This document shows positions 8,946-17,358 of a stretch of DNA of 64,000 bases, one piece after another (positions within the stretch are counted from its first letter, which is position 1; every line of letters starts with the position of its first letter). The notes beneath the pieces are model-generated. The model saw only the letters and a list, made by a program, of their open reading frames with translations. It was not told where the DNA came from and made no database searches. This DNA is from Rhodococcus sp. 14-2483-1-2. Lineage in GTDB: Bacteria; Actinomycetota; Actinomycetes; Mycobacteriales; Mycobacteriaceae. The stretch spans positions 868,001 to 932,000 of the forward strand of contig NZ_NPFW01000022.1 of NCBI RefSeq assembly GCF_002259405.1. Reading direction: 5' to 3'. The position numbers and the translations under genes were made by a program.

Positions 8946-10568
8946 CTGAGCAAGATAGTCATCGACCAAGAGTCCGACACCGGCGACACCACGCTGTCGG
9001 CGCAGCTGGACGACACGCACGTACCCCCCACTTTCGCCGAGCTGAACGTGGATCCCTCCATCGTTCGCGCGCTCTCCGAGATGGGAATCGAGCGCACGTT
9101 CGCCATCCAGGAGTTGACGCTGCCACTCGCCATCGCGGGCGACGACCTCATCGGTCAGGCACGCACCGGAATGGGCAAGACGTTCGGCTTCGGTGTTCCC
9201 CTGCTGCACCGACTCGCCACGGACAACTCCGGCACCTCCCCGCTCGACGGCACCCCCCGCGCCCTGGTGATCGTGCCGACCCGTGAACTGTGCGTTCAGG
9301 TCAGCTCCGACCTCGAGAACGCGTCCAAGTACCTCAGCGGCGCGAACGGTCCCGTCAAGGTGCTCTCCATCTACGGTGGCCGTCCGTACGAGGCGCAGAT
9401 CAGCGCGCTGCAGAACGGCGTCGACGTCGTCGTCGGTACCCCGGGCCGTCTGCTCGACCTCGCCAAGCAGAACCACCTGATCCTCGGCAAGGTCGGGGTC
9501 CTGGTTCTCGACGAGGCCGACGAGATGCTCGACCTCGGGTTCCTCCCCGACATCGAACGCATCCTCGGCATGGTGCCCGACAAGCGTCAGACGATGCTCT
9601 TCTCGGCCACGATGCCGGGTCCGATCATCACCCTGGCCCGGACGTTCCTGACGCAGCCGACGCACATCCGCGCCGAAGAGGCCGAGTCCTCGGCCGTCCA
9701 CGACCGCACCGCCCAGCACGTCTACCGGGCCCACGCCCTGGACAAGGTCGAGATGGTCGCCAAGGTCCTCAAGGCCGAGGGTCGCGGCGCGACGATGGTG
9801 TTCACCCGCACCAAGCGCACCGCCCAGAAGGTCGCCGACGAATTGGCCGAGCGCGGATATTCGGTCGGTGCCGTGCACGGCGACCTCGGCCAGGTCCAGC
9901 GTGAGAAAGCCCTCAAGTCGTTCCGAACGGGCAAGATCGACGTTCTGGTGGCGACCGACGTCGCAGCACGCGGTATCGACATCGACGACGTCACCCACGT
10001 CATCAACTACCAGTGCCCCGAGGACGAGAAGACCTACGTGCACCGCATCGGCCGCACCGGCCGTGCAGGACGCACCGGCATCGCGGTCACTCTGGTCGAC
10101 TGGGACGACATCCCCCGTTGGCAGCTGATCGACAAGGCTCTCGATCTCGGCATGCCGGATCCGGTCGAGACCTACTCGAGCTCACCGCATCTGTTCACCG
10201 ACCTCGGTATCGCCACCGACGCCACCGGCACCGTACGCAAGGCACCCTCGCGCGCCCCGGAGAAGACGGACGAAGACGGCGAGGCGACAGCAGCGCCTGC
10301 GGCCGACGCGTCGACGGCGACCAAGCCGCGCCGCTCGCGCAGTCGCCGTCGCACCCGCGCAGGTCAGGACGGCGACAACGCCGCCGCCACCTCCGTCGCA
10401 TCGGCCGATTCCGCACCAGCCGCGAATTCGGTTGCCGAGCAATCGGATACGTCGGATGCGGGGTCCACAGGCACGGTGACGAAGACTGCTCCGCGCCGCC
10501 GCAGGCGTCGTCGCCCCAGTGGATCGTCCGCCGATGCCGGACCGTCGACTGCGAGCGCATCGGAGTAA
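8946..10568 (+). CDS. rhlE: DEAD-box RNA helicase (RhlE/Rv3211-like)
   Basis: A DEAD-box ATP-dependent RNA helicase of about 540 residues, probably acting in RNA folding and ribosome assembly in the cytoplasm. Motifs appear in order: Q motif (FAELNVDP...FAIQELTLPLAI), Walker A ARTGMGKT, PTREL, GG, TPGR, DEAD (LVLDEADEML), SAT, then ARGIDI and HRIGRTGRAG in the second RecA domain. A basic, Ala/Thr/Arg-rich tail (last about 100 residues, with RRSRSRRRTR and RRRRRRRPS) likely binds RNA. The best ribosome site, GAGGAAGG (8930-8937), lies eight bases before a CTG codon at 8946; a GTG at 8772 would add 58 residues without family likeness. So the start is probably CTG. Confidence 0.92.
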   Translation: MSKIVIDQESDTGDTTLSAQLDDTHVPPTFAELNVDPSIVRALSEMGIERTFAIQELTLPLAIAGDDLIGQARTGMGKTFGFGVPLLHRLATDNSGTSPLDGTPRALVIVPTRELCVQVSSDLENASKYLSGANGPVKVLSIYGGRPYEAQISALQNGVDVVVGTPGRLLDLAKQNHLILGKVGVLVLDEADEMLDLGFLPDIERILGMVPDKRQTMLFSATMPGPIITLARTFLTQPTHIRAEEAESSAVHDRTAQHVYRAHALDKVEMVAKVLKAEGRGATMVFTRTKRTAQKVADELAERGYSVGAVHGDLGQVQREKALKSFRTGKIDVLVATDVAARGIDIDDVTHVINYQCPEDEKTYVHRIGRTGRAGRTGIAVTLVDWDDIPRWQLIDKALDLGMPDPVETYSSSPHLFTDLGIATDATGTVRKAPSRAPEKTDEDGEATAAPAADASTATKPRRSRSRRRTRAGQDGDNAAATSVASADSAPAANSVAEQSDTSDAGSTGTVTKTAPRRRRRRRPSGSSADAGPSTASASE

Positions 10569-10577
10569 TCTCCCGCC

Positions 10578-11831
10578 GTGCTGGCTCCAGAACGTCGGAC
10601 GAGAACCGACCTCGTCGTCGCCGCCGTCATCGCAGTGGTCGTGGTGGTTGCCGCGAGCATCGCGTGGTTCACCGGTGATGCTCGCGGAACTACATCGATG
10701 CCGGCCGACGAGCCACTGCCTCAGGCCGAACCCGCAGCCGCGGTGCCTACGGCGCTCACCGAATTGTGGCGCGCGCCGAGCGCAGCAACGGATTCGACGC
10801 GAACCCCGCTTCCTGTCGTCACCGGATCCACGGTGGTGACTGCGGACGGGGGCTCCGTCCTCGGCCGTGATCCACGGTCCGGTGAGCAATCCTGGTCGTA
10901 CACACGCGATCTCCCGCTCTGCTCGGTGGTCGCGTCGTGGAACACCGCAGTCGCGGTCTACCGCGACGACCGCGGCTGCTCTCAGGTGACCGAACTCGCC
11001 GGAGCAACCGGAGAACGCAAGGCACAACGCACATCCGACGCCGACGATGCGATCCGACTGTCCTCCGATGGCACGTACGTGACGTCGAGGGGCGACACCC
11101 GCATGGAGCTGTGGCGGTCGGACATGGTTCGCACCCTCGAATACGGTCGCGTCGATGCCCCGGTCAATCCGGGCAGTCAGCCCAGAACCGGGTGCACGCT
11201 GCTGTCCTCGGGGTCGACGAACGCACGGACGGCCGTACTGGAACAGTGCCCGGGAGAGACTGCGGCCCGATTGTCACTGATCAATCCAGCACCCAAGGAC
11301 GCGAGCGAACCCGAGGAGTACGGGTCGACGGTGGTACCGGAACTCGTTCCCGGACCCGACGCACCGACTGCCGGGCGGATCATCGCGATCACGGGCAACA
11401 TCGTCGCGCTGTACATCCCAGCGGAGAACGGCGCGCCCGACCGGGTGGGACTCTACGACGACACGGCCGCGAAGATATCCGAATTCATTCTCCCGGCCGT
11501 CTCCTCCCCTACCCGTGCCTCTCCGAATGTGCCTGCGACGAAGGCAGGTTCGGTGCTCACCTGGTTCACCGGTGCCGGGGTCCAGGCGTTCGATGCCAAC
11601 AGTCTCGGTCCTCTGTGGACCGTCCCCGGAGCCCTCGGAAGTGGAGCGGTCATGGCCGGCCGACTTCTCGTACCCGTGCCCGACGGCATCTCGGTGGTCG
11701 ATCTCGCCACCGGCGCCTCGACGGCCGACATTCCGGTCGACCGAGGCGATTACGACGGACCGATACAGATGTCGGTGATCGGTGATGTGGTCGTCGAGCA
11801 ACGCGGTTCCGACGTGGTCGCTCTCGGCTGA
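10578..11831 (+). CDS. Membrane-anchored beta-propeller-like protein (Rv3212-like)
   Basis: A 417-residue protein with one N-terminal membrane anchor (about residues 11-31) and a large extracytoplasmic region rich in short beta-strand repeats such as GSTVVTADGGSVLGRDPRSGEQ and ISVVDLATG. These resemble PQQ/WD-type propeller blades. It corresponds by position and layout to Rv3212. The GTG start lies 9 bp after the rhlE stop, so it is probably co-transcribed with the helicase gene. Several cysteines (near LPLCSVV, RGCSQV and RTGCTLL) may pair outside the membrane. The role is unknown. Confidence 0.82.
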   Translation: MLAPERRTRTDLVVAAVIAVVVVVAASIAWFTGDARGTTSMPADEPLPQAEPAAAVPTALTELWRAPSAATDSTRTPLPVVTGSTVVTADGGSVLGRDPRSGEQSWSYTRDLPLCSVVASWNTAVAVYRDDRGCSQVTELAGATGERKAQRTSDADDAIRLSSDGTYVTSRGDTRMELWRSDMVRTLEYGRVDAPVNPGSQPRTGCTLLSSGSTNARTAVLEQCPGETAARLSLINPAPKDASEPEEYGSTVVPELVPGPDAPTAGRIIAITGNIVALYIPAENGAPDRVGLYDDTAAKISEFILPAVSSPTRASPNVPATKAGSVLTWFTGAGVQAFDANSLGPLWTVPGALGSGAVMAGRLLVPVPDGISVVDLATGASTADIPVDRGDYDGPIQMSVIGDVVVEQRGSDVVALG

Positions 11832-11852
11832 CTCGCCGGCACGGGCCTCGGT

Positions 11853-12647
11853 CTACTCCGCCGGATCGTAGGTCTTGAGATCGGCTCCGCCGTCCCAGTA
11901 CGCCAACAGATTCTCGGCGAGTTCTCGATAGGCCTGCGCGCCCTTGTTCTTTCGGCCCGAGAGTACCGTCGCGCCCGATGCACTGGCCTCGGCGAAGCGT
12001 ACGGTTCGCGGAATCGGCGGCGCGAGAACCGGCATCGAATAGCGGTCCGAGACATCGCCGAGCACATCCCTGCTGTGCGTGGTGCGGGCGTCGAACAGTG
12101 TGGGAAGGGCACCGAGCAACGCCAGATCGGGGTTGGTGATCTGTTGTACCTCGGACACCGTTCGCAACAGCTGCCCGACCCCGCGATGCGCGAGAGTCTC
12201 GCATTGCAGAGGCACGAGCACCGACTGTGCGGCGGTGAGGCCGTTGAGGGTCAGCACTCCCAGCGACGGCGGACAATCGATGACGACGACATCGAAATCC
12301 TCGAGGATCGGTGCGAGCGCCCGCTTGAGTGCGAATTCGCGACCCGCACGCATCAGCAGCAACGCTTCCGCGCCGGCGAGATCGATCGTCGCCGGCAGCA
12401 GCACGATTCCTTCCGCGGTCTCGATCAGTACGTCCTCGACCTTGGCATCCCCGGTCAGCACTTCGTGGACCGAGGAATCGAGCTTGTCCGGGTTGTGTCC
12501 GAGCGAGAACGTCAGACAGCCCTGCGGATCGAGGTCGACCACCAGGACTCGTCGATCGAGAGCATGCAGCGCAGCCGCGAGCGAAGCCACCGTGGTGGTC
12601 TTGGCGACGCCGCCCTTCTGATTCGCTACCGCGAGAATTGTCGTCAC
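11853..12647 (-). CDS. ParA/Soj-family ATPase (Rv3213c-like)
   Basis: A 264-residue ParA-type ATPase with the deviant Walker A motif KGGVAKTTT (about 11-19), the LVVDLDPQG motif A' and VVIDCPPSLG (Walker B). These proteins form nucleotide-dependent dimers on DNA or at poles to position cargo. This is the orphan Rv3213c-type copy: no parB or centromere-like repeats are visible nearby, so it is not the chromosome-partition ParA itself. Convergent with the propeller protein; 22 bp separate the two stop codons. Confidence 0.88.
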   Translation of the reverse strand: MTTILAVANQKGGVAKTTTVASLAAALHALDRRVLVVDLDPQGCLTFSLGHNPDKLDSSVHEVLTGDAKVEDVLIETAEGIVLLPATIDLAGAEALLLMRAGREFALKRALAPILEDFDVVVIDCPPSLGVLTLNGLTAAQSVLVPLQCETLAHRGVGQLLRTVSEVQQITNPDLALLGALPTLFDARTTHSRDVLGDVSDRYSMPVLAPPIPRTVRFAEASASGATVLSGRKNKGAQAYRELAENLLAYWDGGADLKTYDPAE

Positions 12648-12706
12648 GGCCCTGATCCTTGCCTACATCGAGCCGATGAGCGAGGGTTCGGCATCTCTCG
12701 GGCGCG

Positions 12707-14173
12707 TCAGTGCAGCGCGACCGGTGCCGCGGACCGCTCGGTCACGTGCTTCGTTCGGGGCAGGAAGAAGGCGGGAACGAACGTGAGGACGATCAGAACC
12801 AACGCAACCATGAAGGTGGTGCCGAAGGCCCTCGCCGAGATGTCGAAGGCCTCGACCTGGCTGGTCGCGGTCAGTGCGGGCTTCTGCTGAGCGGTCAGCA
12901 CCACCGACATCAGCGCAGTACCGATCGACCCGGCTGCCTGCTGGACGATGTTCATCAACGTCGAGCCGCGTGCAACCGTCTCGTCGGTCAACGTCTGCAG
13001 AGCAGCCGTCATGATGGGCATCATCGTCGAACCGAGGCCCAGTCCCATGACGAACAGTGCGCCGATGAGCAGTGAGTAGGAGGTGTCGGTGCCGACCTGC
13101 GTGAACACCGCCATTCCTGCGGTGATGAACACCATGCCCACCAGCACGATCCTGCCAGGACCGAACTTGTCGGCGATCACTCCGGCGATCGGCATCGCGA
13201 TCATCGCGCCGATGCCCTGTGGTGCGAGCAGCAGCCCGGCGGTCAACGTCGTTTCGCCGCGAAGCAGGAAATAGCTCGGGAACAGCAGACCCGCGCCCAT
13301 GAAGGCGACCATGAAGAGCGTCGTGGTGATCACGGCCACGGTGAGCGATCTGTTCCCGAACAGCCGTAGATCGATCAGGGGATGCTGCACGCGCAGGGCA
13401 TGGAATACGAACAGGACGATCAGCACGAGCCCGACGATGACCGGGACCAGCACCTTGACCGCGAGAACGGTTTCGGTTTCGACGACCGAGGACGCGCCGT
13501 AGAGGAACAGCGCCAGGCCTGGCGAGAGCATCAGCATGCCGCGGAAATCGAAGGACTCGGACGGAGTCGGGTTGTCCTTGGGGAAGATCATCACGGCCGC
13601 GATCAGGGCGAGGATGCCGATCGGCAGGTTGATGAGGAAGATCCAGTGCCAGCTCGCTGCCTCGATCAGCCAGCCGCCCAGGATGGGCCCTGCGATCGGC
13701 CCGATGAGCATCGGTACACCCAGCACGGCCATCACGCGCCCGATCCGCTCCGGGCCGGCGGCGCGCGTCATGATCGTCATGCCCAGTGGCATCAACATGC
13801 CACCGCCGAGTCCCTGCAGCACTCGGAAGACGATGAGCGACGTGATGTCCCAGGCGAAGCTGCACAGCACCGAACCGAGAACGAACAGCACCAACGCAGT
13901 GATGTAGAGGCGCTTGGTTCCGAACCGATCGGCAGCCCACCCGGTCAGCGGTATGACGGTGGCCAGGGCGAGCGTGTAGCCCGTCATCGTCCATGCGGCG
14001 TTGGCGTAGGTGGTGTCGAAGACGTCGGTGAACGTTCGGAGCGCGACGCTGACGACGGTCACGTCGAGTATGGACATGATGGCCCCGAGCACAACCACCC
14101 CGGCGATCTTCAACAATGCGCCGTCGAGCTTCTCCGGTGCATCGGACGACGCGGGCATCTGCAGGTCGGTCAT
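12707..14173 (-). CDS. DHA2-family drug efflux MFS transporter
   Basis: A 488-residue, 14-helix-type permease of the EmrB/QacA (DHA2) family. It shows the signature helix segment LDVTVVSVALRTF in TM1, loop 2-3 motif GWAADRFGTKRLY, and the antiporter motif C segment VLGVPMLIGPIAGPILGGW. Proton-driven export of toxic organic compounds is the expected role; the substrate is unknown. Start ATG 14173; the frame upstream to 14554 is not supported. It interrupts the Rv3213c-Rv3214 synteny, so it looks like an insertion into the core order. A perfect palindrome at 14272 may be its operator. Confidence 0.9.
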   Translation of the reverse strand: MTDLQMPASSDAPEKLDGALLKIAGVVVLGAIMSILDVTVVSVALRTFTDVFDTTYANAAWTMTGYTLALATVIPLTGWAADRFGTKRLYITALVLFVLGSVLCSFAWDITSLIVFRVLQGLGGGMLMPLGMTIMTRAAGPERIGRVMAVLGVPMLIGPIAGPILGGWLIEAASWHWIFLINLPIGILALIAAVMIFPKDNPTPSESFDFRGMLMLSPGLALFLYGASSVVETETVLAVKVLVPVIVGLVLIVLFVFHALRVQHPLIDLRLFGNRSLTVAVITTTLFMVAFMGAGLLFPSYFLLRGETTLTAGLLLAPQGIGAMIAMPIAGVIADKFGPGRIVLVGMVFITAGMAVFTQVGTDTSYSLLIGALFVMGLGLGSTMMPIMTAALQTLTDETVARGSTLMNIVQQAAGSIGTALMSVVLTAQQKPALTATSQVEAFDISARAFGTTFMVALVLIVLTFVPAFFLPRTKHVTERSAAPVALH

Positions 14174-14271
14174 GGTTCTCCAGGTCGATGAGAAGGAGCT
14201 GTGAGGCAGGCCGGGGCGCACGACGGGCAGTGCTGCGTCGCCCGAGAGGGGGAAGATTCGAGACGAATGTA

Positions 14272-14281
14272 ACCGGCCGGT
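14272..14281. promoter_or_regulatory. ACCGGCCGGT palindrome upstream of the efflux gene
   Basis: A perfect 10-bp palindrome with near-symmetrical flanks (AACCGGCCGGTA), 99 bp upstream of the efflux start and 85 bp upstream of the divergent phosphatase gene. Sequences of this sort often serve as TetR-family operators. No local regulator gene is adjacent, so assignment is tentative. Confidence 0.35.
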
Positions 14282-14366
14282 AGGTCTGTACTCAATCGAC
14301 AAATCGGACACATCCGCAGACCACCTATGACAAGGGCCACATCCGTACGGCAGGCATGATCGTTGG

Positions 14367-15008
14367 ATGACCACACACGGCGGCGTCGAGGCAGGCAGAG
14401 TCGTTCTACTCCGACACGGCGAGACCGAATGGGCGCTGGCCGGTAAGCACACCGGCAACACCGACGTTCCTCTCACGAGTACCGGCGAGCAACAGGCCGT
14501 CGAGGCCGGATCGCTCCTCCGACTACTGAACCTGCGCGATCCATTGGTGATCACCAGTCCGCGCGAGCGCGCCCGTCGAACAGCCGAGCTCGCGGGCCTG
14601 CAGGTCGATCGAACGTGGGATTCGTTGTCGGAGTGGGACTACGGCGACTACGAGGGCATCACGTCGACGCAGATCCACGAGACGGTGCCGCACTGGACCG
14701 TCTGGACTCATCCGTGTCCGGGTGGCGAGTCCATCGGCGACATCGCCGTGCGCGTCGAACTGGTGCTCTCGGTCGTCCTGCCGTTGTTGAGCGGCCGCGA
14801 CGTCGTACTGGTCGGCCACGGCCACTTCTCGCGTGCACTGATCGCCGGCTGGACCGAGGCCCCCATCACCGAGGGCAAACGCTTCGCCCTCTCGCCCGCC
14901 GCGTACTCGTTGCTGGGATTCGAGCATTCGTTTCGCCAGCTCGTCGCGCACAACGTGCACCCTTCGATTCTCACCGCTGCCACGGCACCGAAAGGAAATC
15001 CACGATGA
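14367..15008 (+). CDS. Histidine phosphatase superfamily protein (Gpm2/Rv3214-like)
   Basis: A 213-residue histidine phosphatase. The catalytic LLRHGETEWA motif places the phospho-histidine near residue 17, followed by SPRERARRTAE and the second catalytic histidine in LVGHGHFSRAL. The M. tuberculosis relative Rv3214 is annotated gpm2 but reported to act as an acid phosphatase rather than a phosphoglycerate mutase, so I avoid the mutase name. A CATGAT box ends six bases before the ATG, suggesting a leaderless mRNA. Its stop overlaps the next start (ATGA). The entC gene that follows in M. tuberculosis is absent. Confidence 0.88.
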   Translation: MTTHGGVEAGRVVLLRHGETEWALAGKHTGNTDVPLTSTGEQQAVEAGSLLRLLNLRDPLVITSPRERARRTAELAGLQVDRTWDSLSEWDYGDYEGITSTQIHETVPHWTVWTHPCPGGESIGDIAVRVELVLSVVLPLLSGRDVVLVGHGHFSRALIAGWTEAPITEGKRFALSPAAYSLLGFEHSFRQLVAHNVHPSILTAATAPKGNPR

Positions 15009-15481
15009 TTCGCCGCGCCACCGAGGCCGATGTTCCCGCCATCACCGCTCTCGTGCACGAGCTCGCCGCCTACGAGAAGTCGTCCTCGCTGTGCACCGTC
15101 CGAGACGAGCAGCTTCGCTCTGCGCTGTTCGGAGCCCAGCCGTCCGTGTTCGCGCACGTCGCCGAGCACGAGGGGACGGTGGTGGGGTGCGCGGTGTGGT
15201 TCTTGAACTTCTCCACGTGGGACGGAGTCAACGGAATCTATCTGGAGGATCTCTACGTGCAGCCCGCTGCGCGAGGAGGAGGCTTCGGAACCGCCCTGCT
15301 CGCCGCGTTGGCCGCCGAGTGCGTCGATCGGGGGTACACGCGGTTGGCCTGGTCGGTTCTGGACTGGAACACTCCGTCGATCGGCTTCTACCGATCGCTC
15401 GGGGCAGAGCCACAGGACGAGTGGACCACGTTCCGCCTGACCGAGGATGCATTGGCCGACCTGGCGATTCAGGCGCGTTGA
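15005..15481 (+). CDS. GNAT-family N-acetyltransferase (Rv3216-like)
   Basis: A 158-residue GNAT acyltransferase. The acetyl-CoA loop is seen in LEDLYVQPAARGGGFGTALLAALA (motif A, R-x-x-G-x-G/A type), and the C-terminal DWNTPSIGFYRSLGA is typical of the diamine acetyltransferase-like subgroup. That subgroup acts on small amines, but the substrate here is not known. The ATG overlaps the stop of the phosphatase gene by 4 bp (ATGA), indicating translational coupling. Confidence 0.88.
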   Translation: MIRRATEADVPAITALVHELAAYEKSSSLCTVRDEQLRSALFGAQPSVFAHVAEHEGTVVGCAVWFLNFSTWDGVNGIYLEDLYVQPAARGGGFGTALLAALAAECVDRGYTRLAWSVLDWNTPSIGFYRSLGAEPQDEWTTFRLTEDALADLAIQAR

Positions 15482-15490
15482 ACGACTACG

Positions 15491-15919
15491 TCACCGGAGG
15501 TCGTCGTCGACGTCGCTGTACTCGGCGGCCATCCACCGGGAGGACGGCGGGCTGAACAGCAACACGAGCACGCCGACGACCACGACTCCGAGGGCGACGC
15601 CGTAGACGGTCTGATGCGATCCGGTCAACAGCGACCACACGACGGGCAGCAGCAGGAGCTGTACGACGGTGGCGATGGATCGTCCCCAGCGTTTTCCGAG
15701 GAAGAGGGCCACGCCTGCCGCCCCGACTCCGATGCCCAGGACGCCGAACCACCCCGCGGTGCCGTACCCGTTGGCCACGGCGTTGTCCCCTTCTCCGGAG
15801 AACGCTCGGACGAGCAGGACGATCGCGGCCACCAACGACGCCGCGCCCTGCGCTGCGACGAGCGCCCCGGCGGATCGAAACGTGGCCGGCGGGGTGAGGT
15901 TCTCGGGTGAGGTGGACAC
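15491..15919 (-). CDS. Four-helix membrane protein (Rv3217c-like)
   Basis: A 142-residue integral membrane protein with four predicted helices (about 22-42, 55-75, 83-100, 105-123), a short N-terminus and an acidic C-terminal tail (EYSDVDDDLR). Position and topology match Rv3217c. No catalytic motif is seen and the role is unknown. It is convergent with the GNAT gene (10 bp between stops). Its 5' side abuts the 32-bp repeat array, so its promoter must lie in or next to the repeats. Confidence 0.78.
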   Translation of the reverse strand: MSTSPENLTPPATFRSAGALVAAQGAASLVAAIVLLVRAFSGEGDNAVANGYGTAGWFGVLGIGVGAAGVALFLGKRWGRSIATVVQLLLLPVVWSLLTGSHQTVYGVALGVVVVGVLVLLFSPPSSRWMAAEYSDVDDDLR

Positions 15920-15939
15920 GCGACCAGCCTAGGCAACCG

Positions 15940-16122
15940 GGAGTGAAGCCCGCGGAACGACCCTGGGCCGAGAGTGGAGCCTGCGGAACGACCCAGGTGA
16001 CCGGAGTGAAGCCTGCGGAACGACCCAGGTGACCGGAGTGAAGCCTGCGGAACGACCCAGGTGACCGGAGTGGAGCCTGCGGAACGACCCAGGTGACCGG
16101 AGTGGAGCCTGCGGAACGACCC
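15940..16122. repeat. Tandem repeat array, six units of 32 bp
   Basis: Six head-to-tail units, each containing GGAGTGRAGCCTGCGGAACG plus ACCCAGGTGACC, start near 15940, 15971, 16003, 16035, 16067 and 16099. The first unit is 31 bp and diverged; units 3-5 are nearly identical, alternating A or G in GTGRAG; the last unit breaks off after GACCCGG. There are no unique spacers, so this is not a CRISPR array. Related single copies occur at 41777 and 60157. Confidence 0.95.
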
Positions 16123-16139
16123 GGTTAGTGTCAGTCCTC

Positions 16140-17093
16140 GTGCGTGCGCTGCTGATCGTCAATCCCAATGCGACTTCTACGACGGCTGCGGCTCGGGATC
16201 TGTTGGCTCATGCGTTGTCGAGCCGGGTGCGGGTGACGGTTGCGCAGACGACCCATCGTGATCATGCGTCGGAGCTTGCTCGGGGTGCCCGTGAGGACGG
16301 GATGGGTCTGGTGATCGTTCACGGTGGTGACGGGACGGTCAACGAGGTGATCAACGGTTTGCTCGGGGTGCCGTTGCCGACGTCGATGCAGGCTGTGACG
16401 ATCGGTGCGATCCCTCCGATCGCGGTCGTTCCCGGCGGTAGTGCGAATGTGTTCGCTCGTTCGCTCGGTATCGAGGCGGATCCGGTGGCGGCGACGAATC
16501 AGTTGATCGGGCTGCTCGATGCGCGGGCGCGGCGGACGATCGGGTTGGGGCACTGCGACAATCGTTGGTTCACGTTCAATGCGGGCATGGGTCTGGATGC
16601 CGACGTGTGTCGGGCGATCGATGCCAGTCGTAAGGATGGCAAGCCGGTGTCCGCGACGCGCTATCTGCGGTCGGCAGTGCAGGAGTTCTTCAAACACAAG
16701 CGGCGGCCGGCTCGGTTGACGGTGGAGGTTCCGGGTCAGGATCCGTTCGAGGGTGTGCATTATGCGTTCGTGTCGAATTCGAGTCCGTGGACGTATTTGA
16801 ACGCCAGGCCGGTGCACACCAATCCGGGTACCGGTTTCGATTCGGGTCTGGGAGTGTTCGGCATGCGCTCGACTGCGTTGTTCCCTACCTTGCGGGTGTC
16901 TCGCCAGTTGCTTGCGAAGGGTGCAGAACCGAAGTCTCGCAAGCTGATTCGAATCGACGATGTGCCGAGTGTCAGAATTTCCTCGACAGAGCCGGTCGGT
17001 CTGCAGATGGACGGGGACTACTTGGGCGAACGCACCGAGGCCGAGTTCTTCTCCACTCCCGACGCTCTGGAAGTGGTTGCGCCGAGCATGTGA
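16140..17093 (+). CDS. Diacylglycerol/lipid kinase family protein (Rv3218-like)
   Basis: A lipid kinase-like protein of about 317 residues. The N-terminal DAGK catalytic domain begins ALLIVNPNAT and holds the nucleotide-binding GGDGTVNEVINGL loop and VVPGGSANVFARSLG. The C-terminal lobe ends QMDGDYLGERTEAEFF. Family members phosphorylate diacylglycerol or related lipids at the membrane; the exact substrate is unknown. GTG 16140 matches the family N-terminus; GTG 16128 is an alternative. The gene starts 18 bp after the 32-bp repeat array, so its promoter overlaps the repeats. Its codon choice is odd: third positions favour G and T where neighbours favour C. Confidence 0.85.
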   Translation: MRALLIVNPNATSTTAAARDLLAHALSSRVRVTVAQTTHRDHASELARGAREDGMGLVIVHGGDGTVNEVINGLLGVPLPTSMQAVTIGAIPPIAVVPGGSANVFARSLGIEADPVAATNQLIGLLDARARRTIGLGHCDNRWFTFNAGMGLDADVCRAIDASRKDGKPVSATRYLRSAVQEFFKHKRRPARLTVEVPGQDPFEGVHYAFVSNSSPWTYLNARPVHTNPGTGFDSGLGVFGMRSTALFPTLRVSRQLLAKGAEPKSRKLIRIDDVPSVRISSTEPVGLQMDGDYLGERTEAEFFSTPDALEVVAPSM

Positions 17094-17258
17094 GGGTCGC
17101 AGACATAGAGCCCCTACTGCGACGCAGAGCGCACTTTCTGTGAAATCACGAGCGAAATCTGCTCACTCGGGGTACAAAGGAGCGCAGAAGGCTAAAGCGA
17201 GCCTAACAGAGTGAGCTTGACCACGGTCACGCGCGTACCCCTTGACTTCACCTGAGTT

Positions 17259-17274
17259 CGTGAAAGCATTCACA
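17259..17274. promoter_or_regulatory. Putative CRP-family (cAMP receptor) site upstream of whiB1
   Basis: CGTGA-AAGCAT-TCACA differs from the mycobacterial CRP consensus TGTGA-N6-TCACA at one position. It lies 85 bp before the whiB1 start. M. tuberculosis whiB1 is known to be controlled by the CRP protein Rv3676. The wider region 17094-17358 holds no gene and also has a TTGACT hexamer at 17242. Confidence 0.6.
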
Positions 17275-17358
17275 AGCAACAGTGCGGAAACATTGGTTAC
17301 CCACTCGTGAACAGAAGAGAAACGAAACGGCGCTTCGGCGCCCGGTAAGGAGCAGAGG

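Noticed and set aside
15940-16122. Possible CRISPR array
   Set aside because: The repeats are contiguous with a constant 32-bp period and contain no unique spacers; no cas genes are present.
16131-16817. 228-codon antisense open frame opposite the lipid kinase
   Set aside because: Arg/His/Thr-rich translation with no family likeness; it arises from the G/T-rich third positions of the true gene.
17126-17160. Second CRP-type site upstream of whiB1
   Set aside because: TGTGAAATCACGA contains one good half-site but the second half is not at the required six-base spacing.
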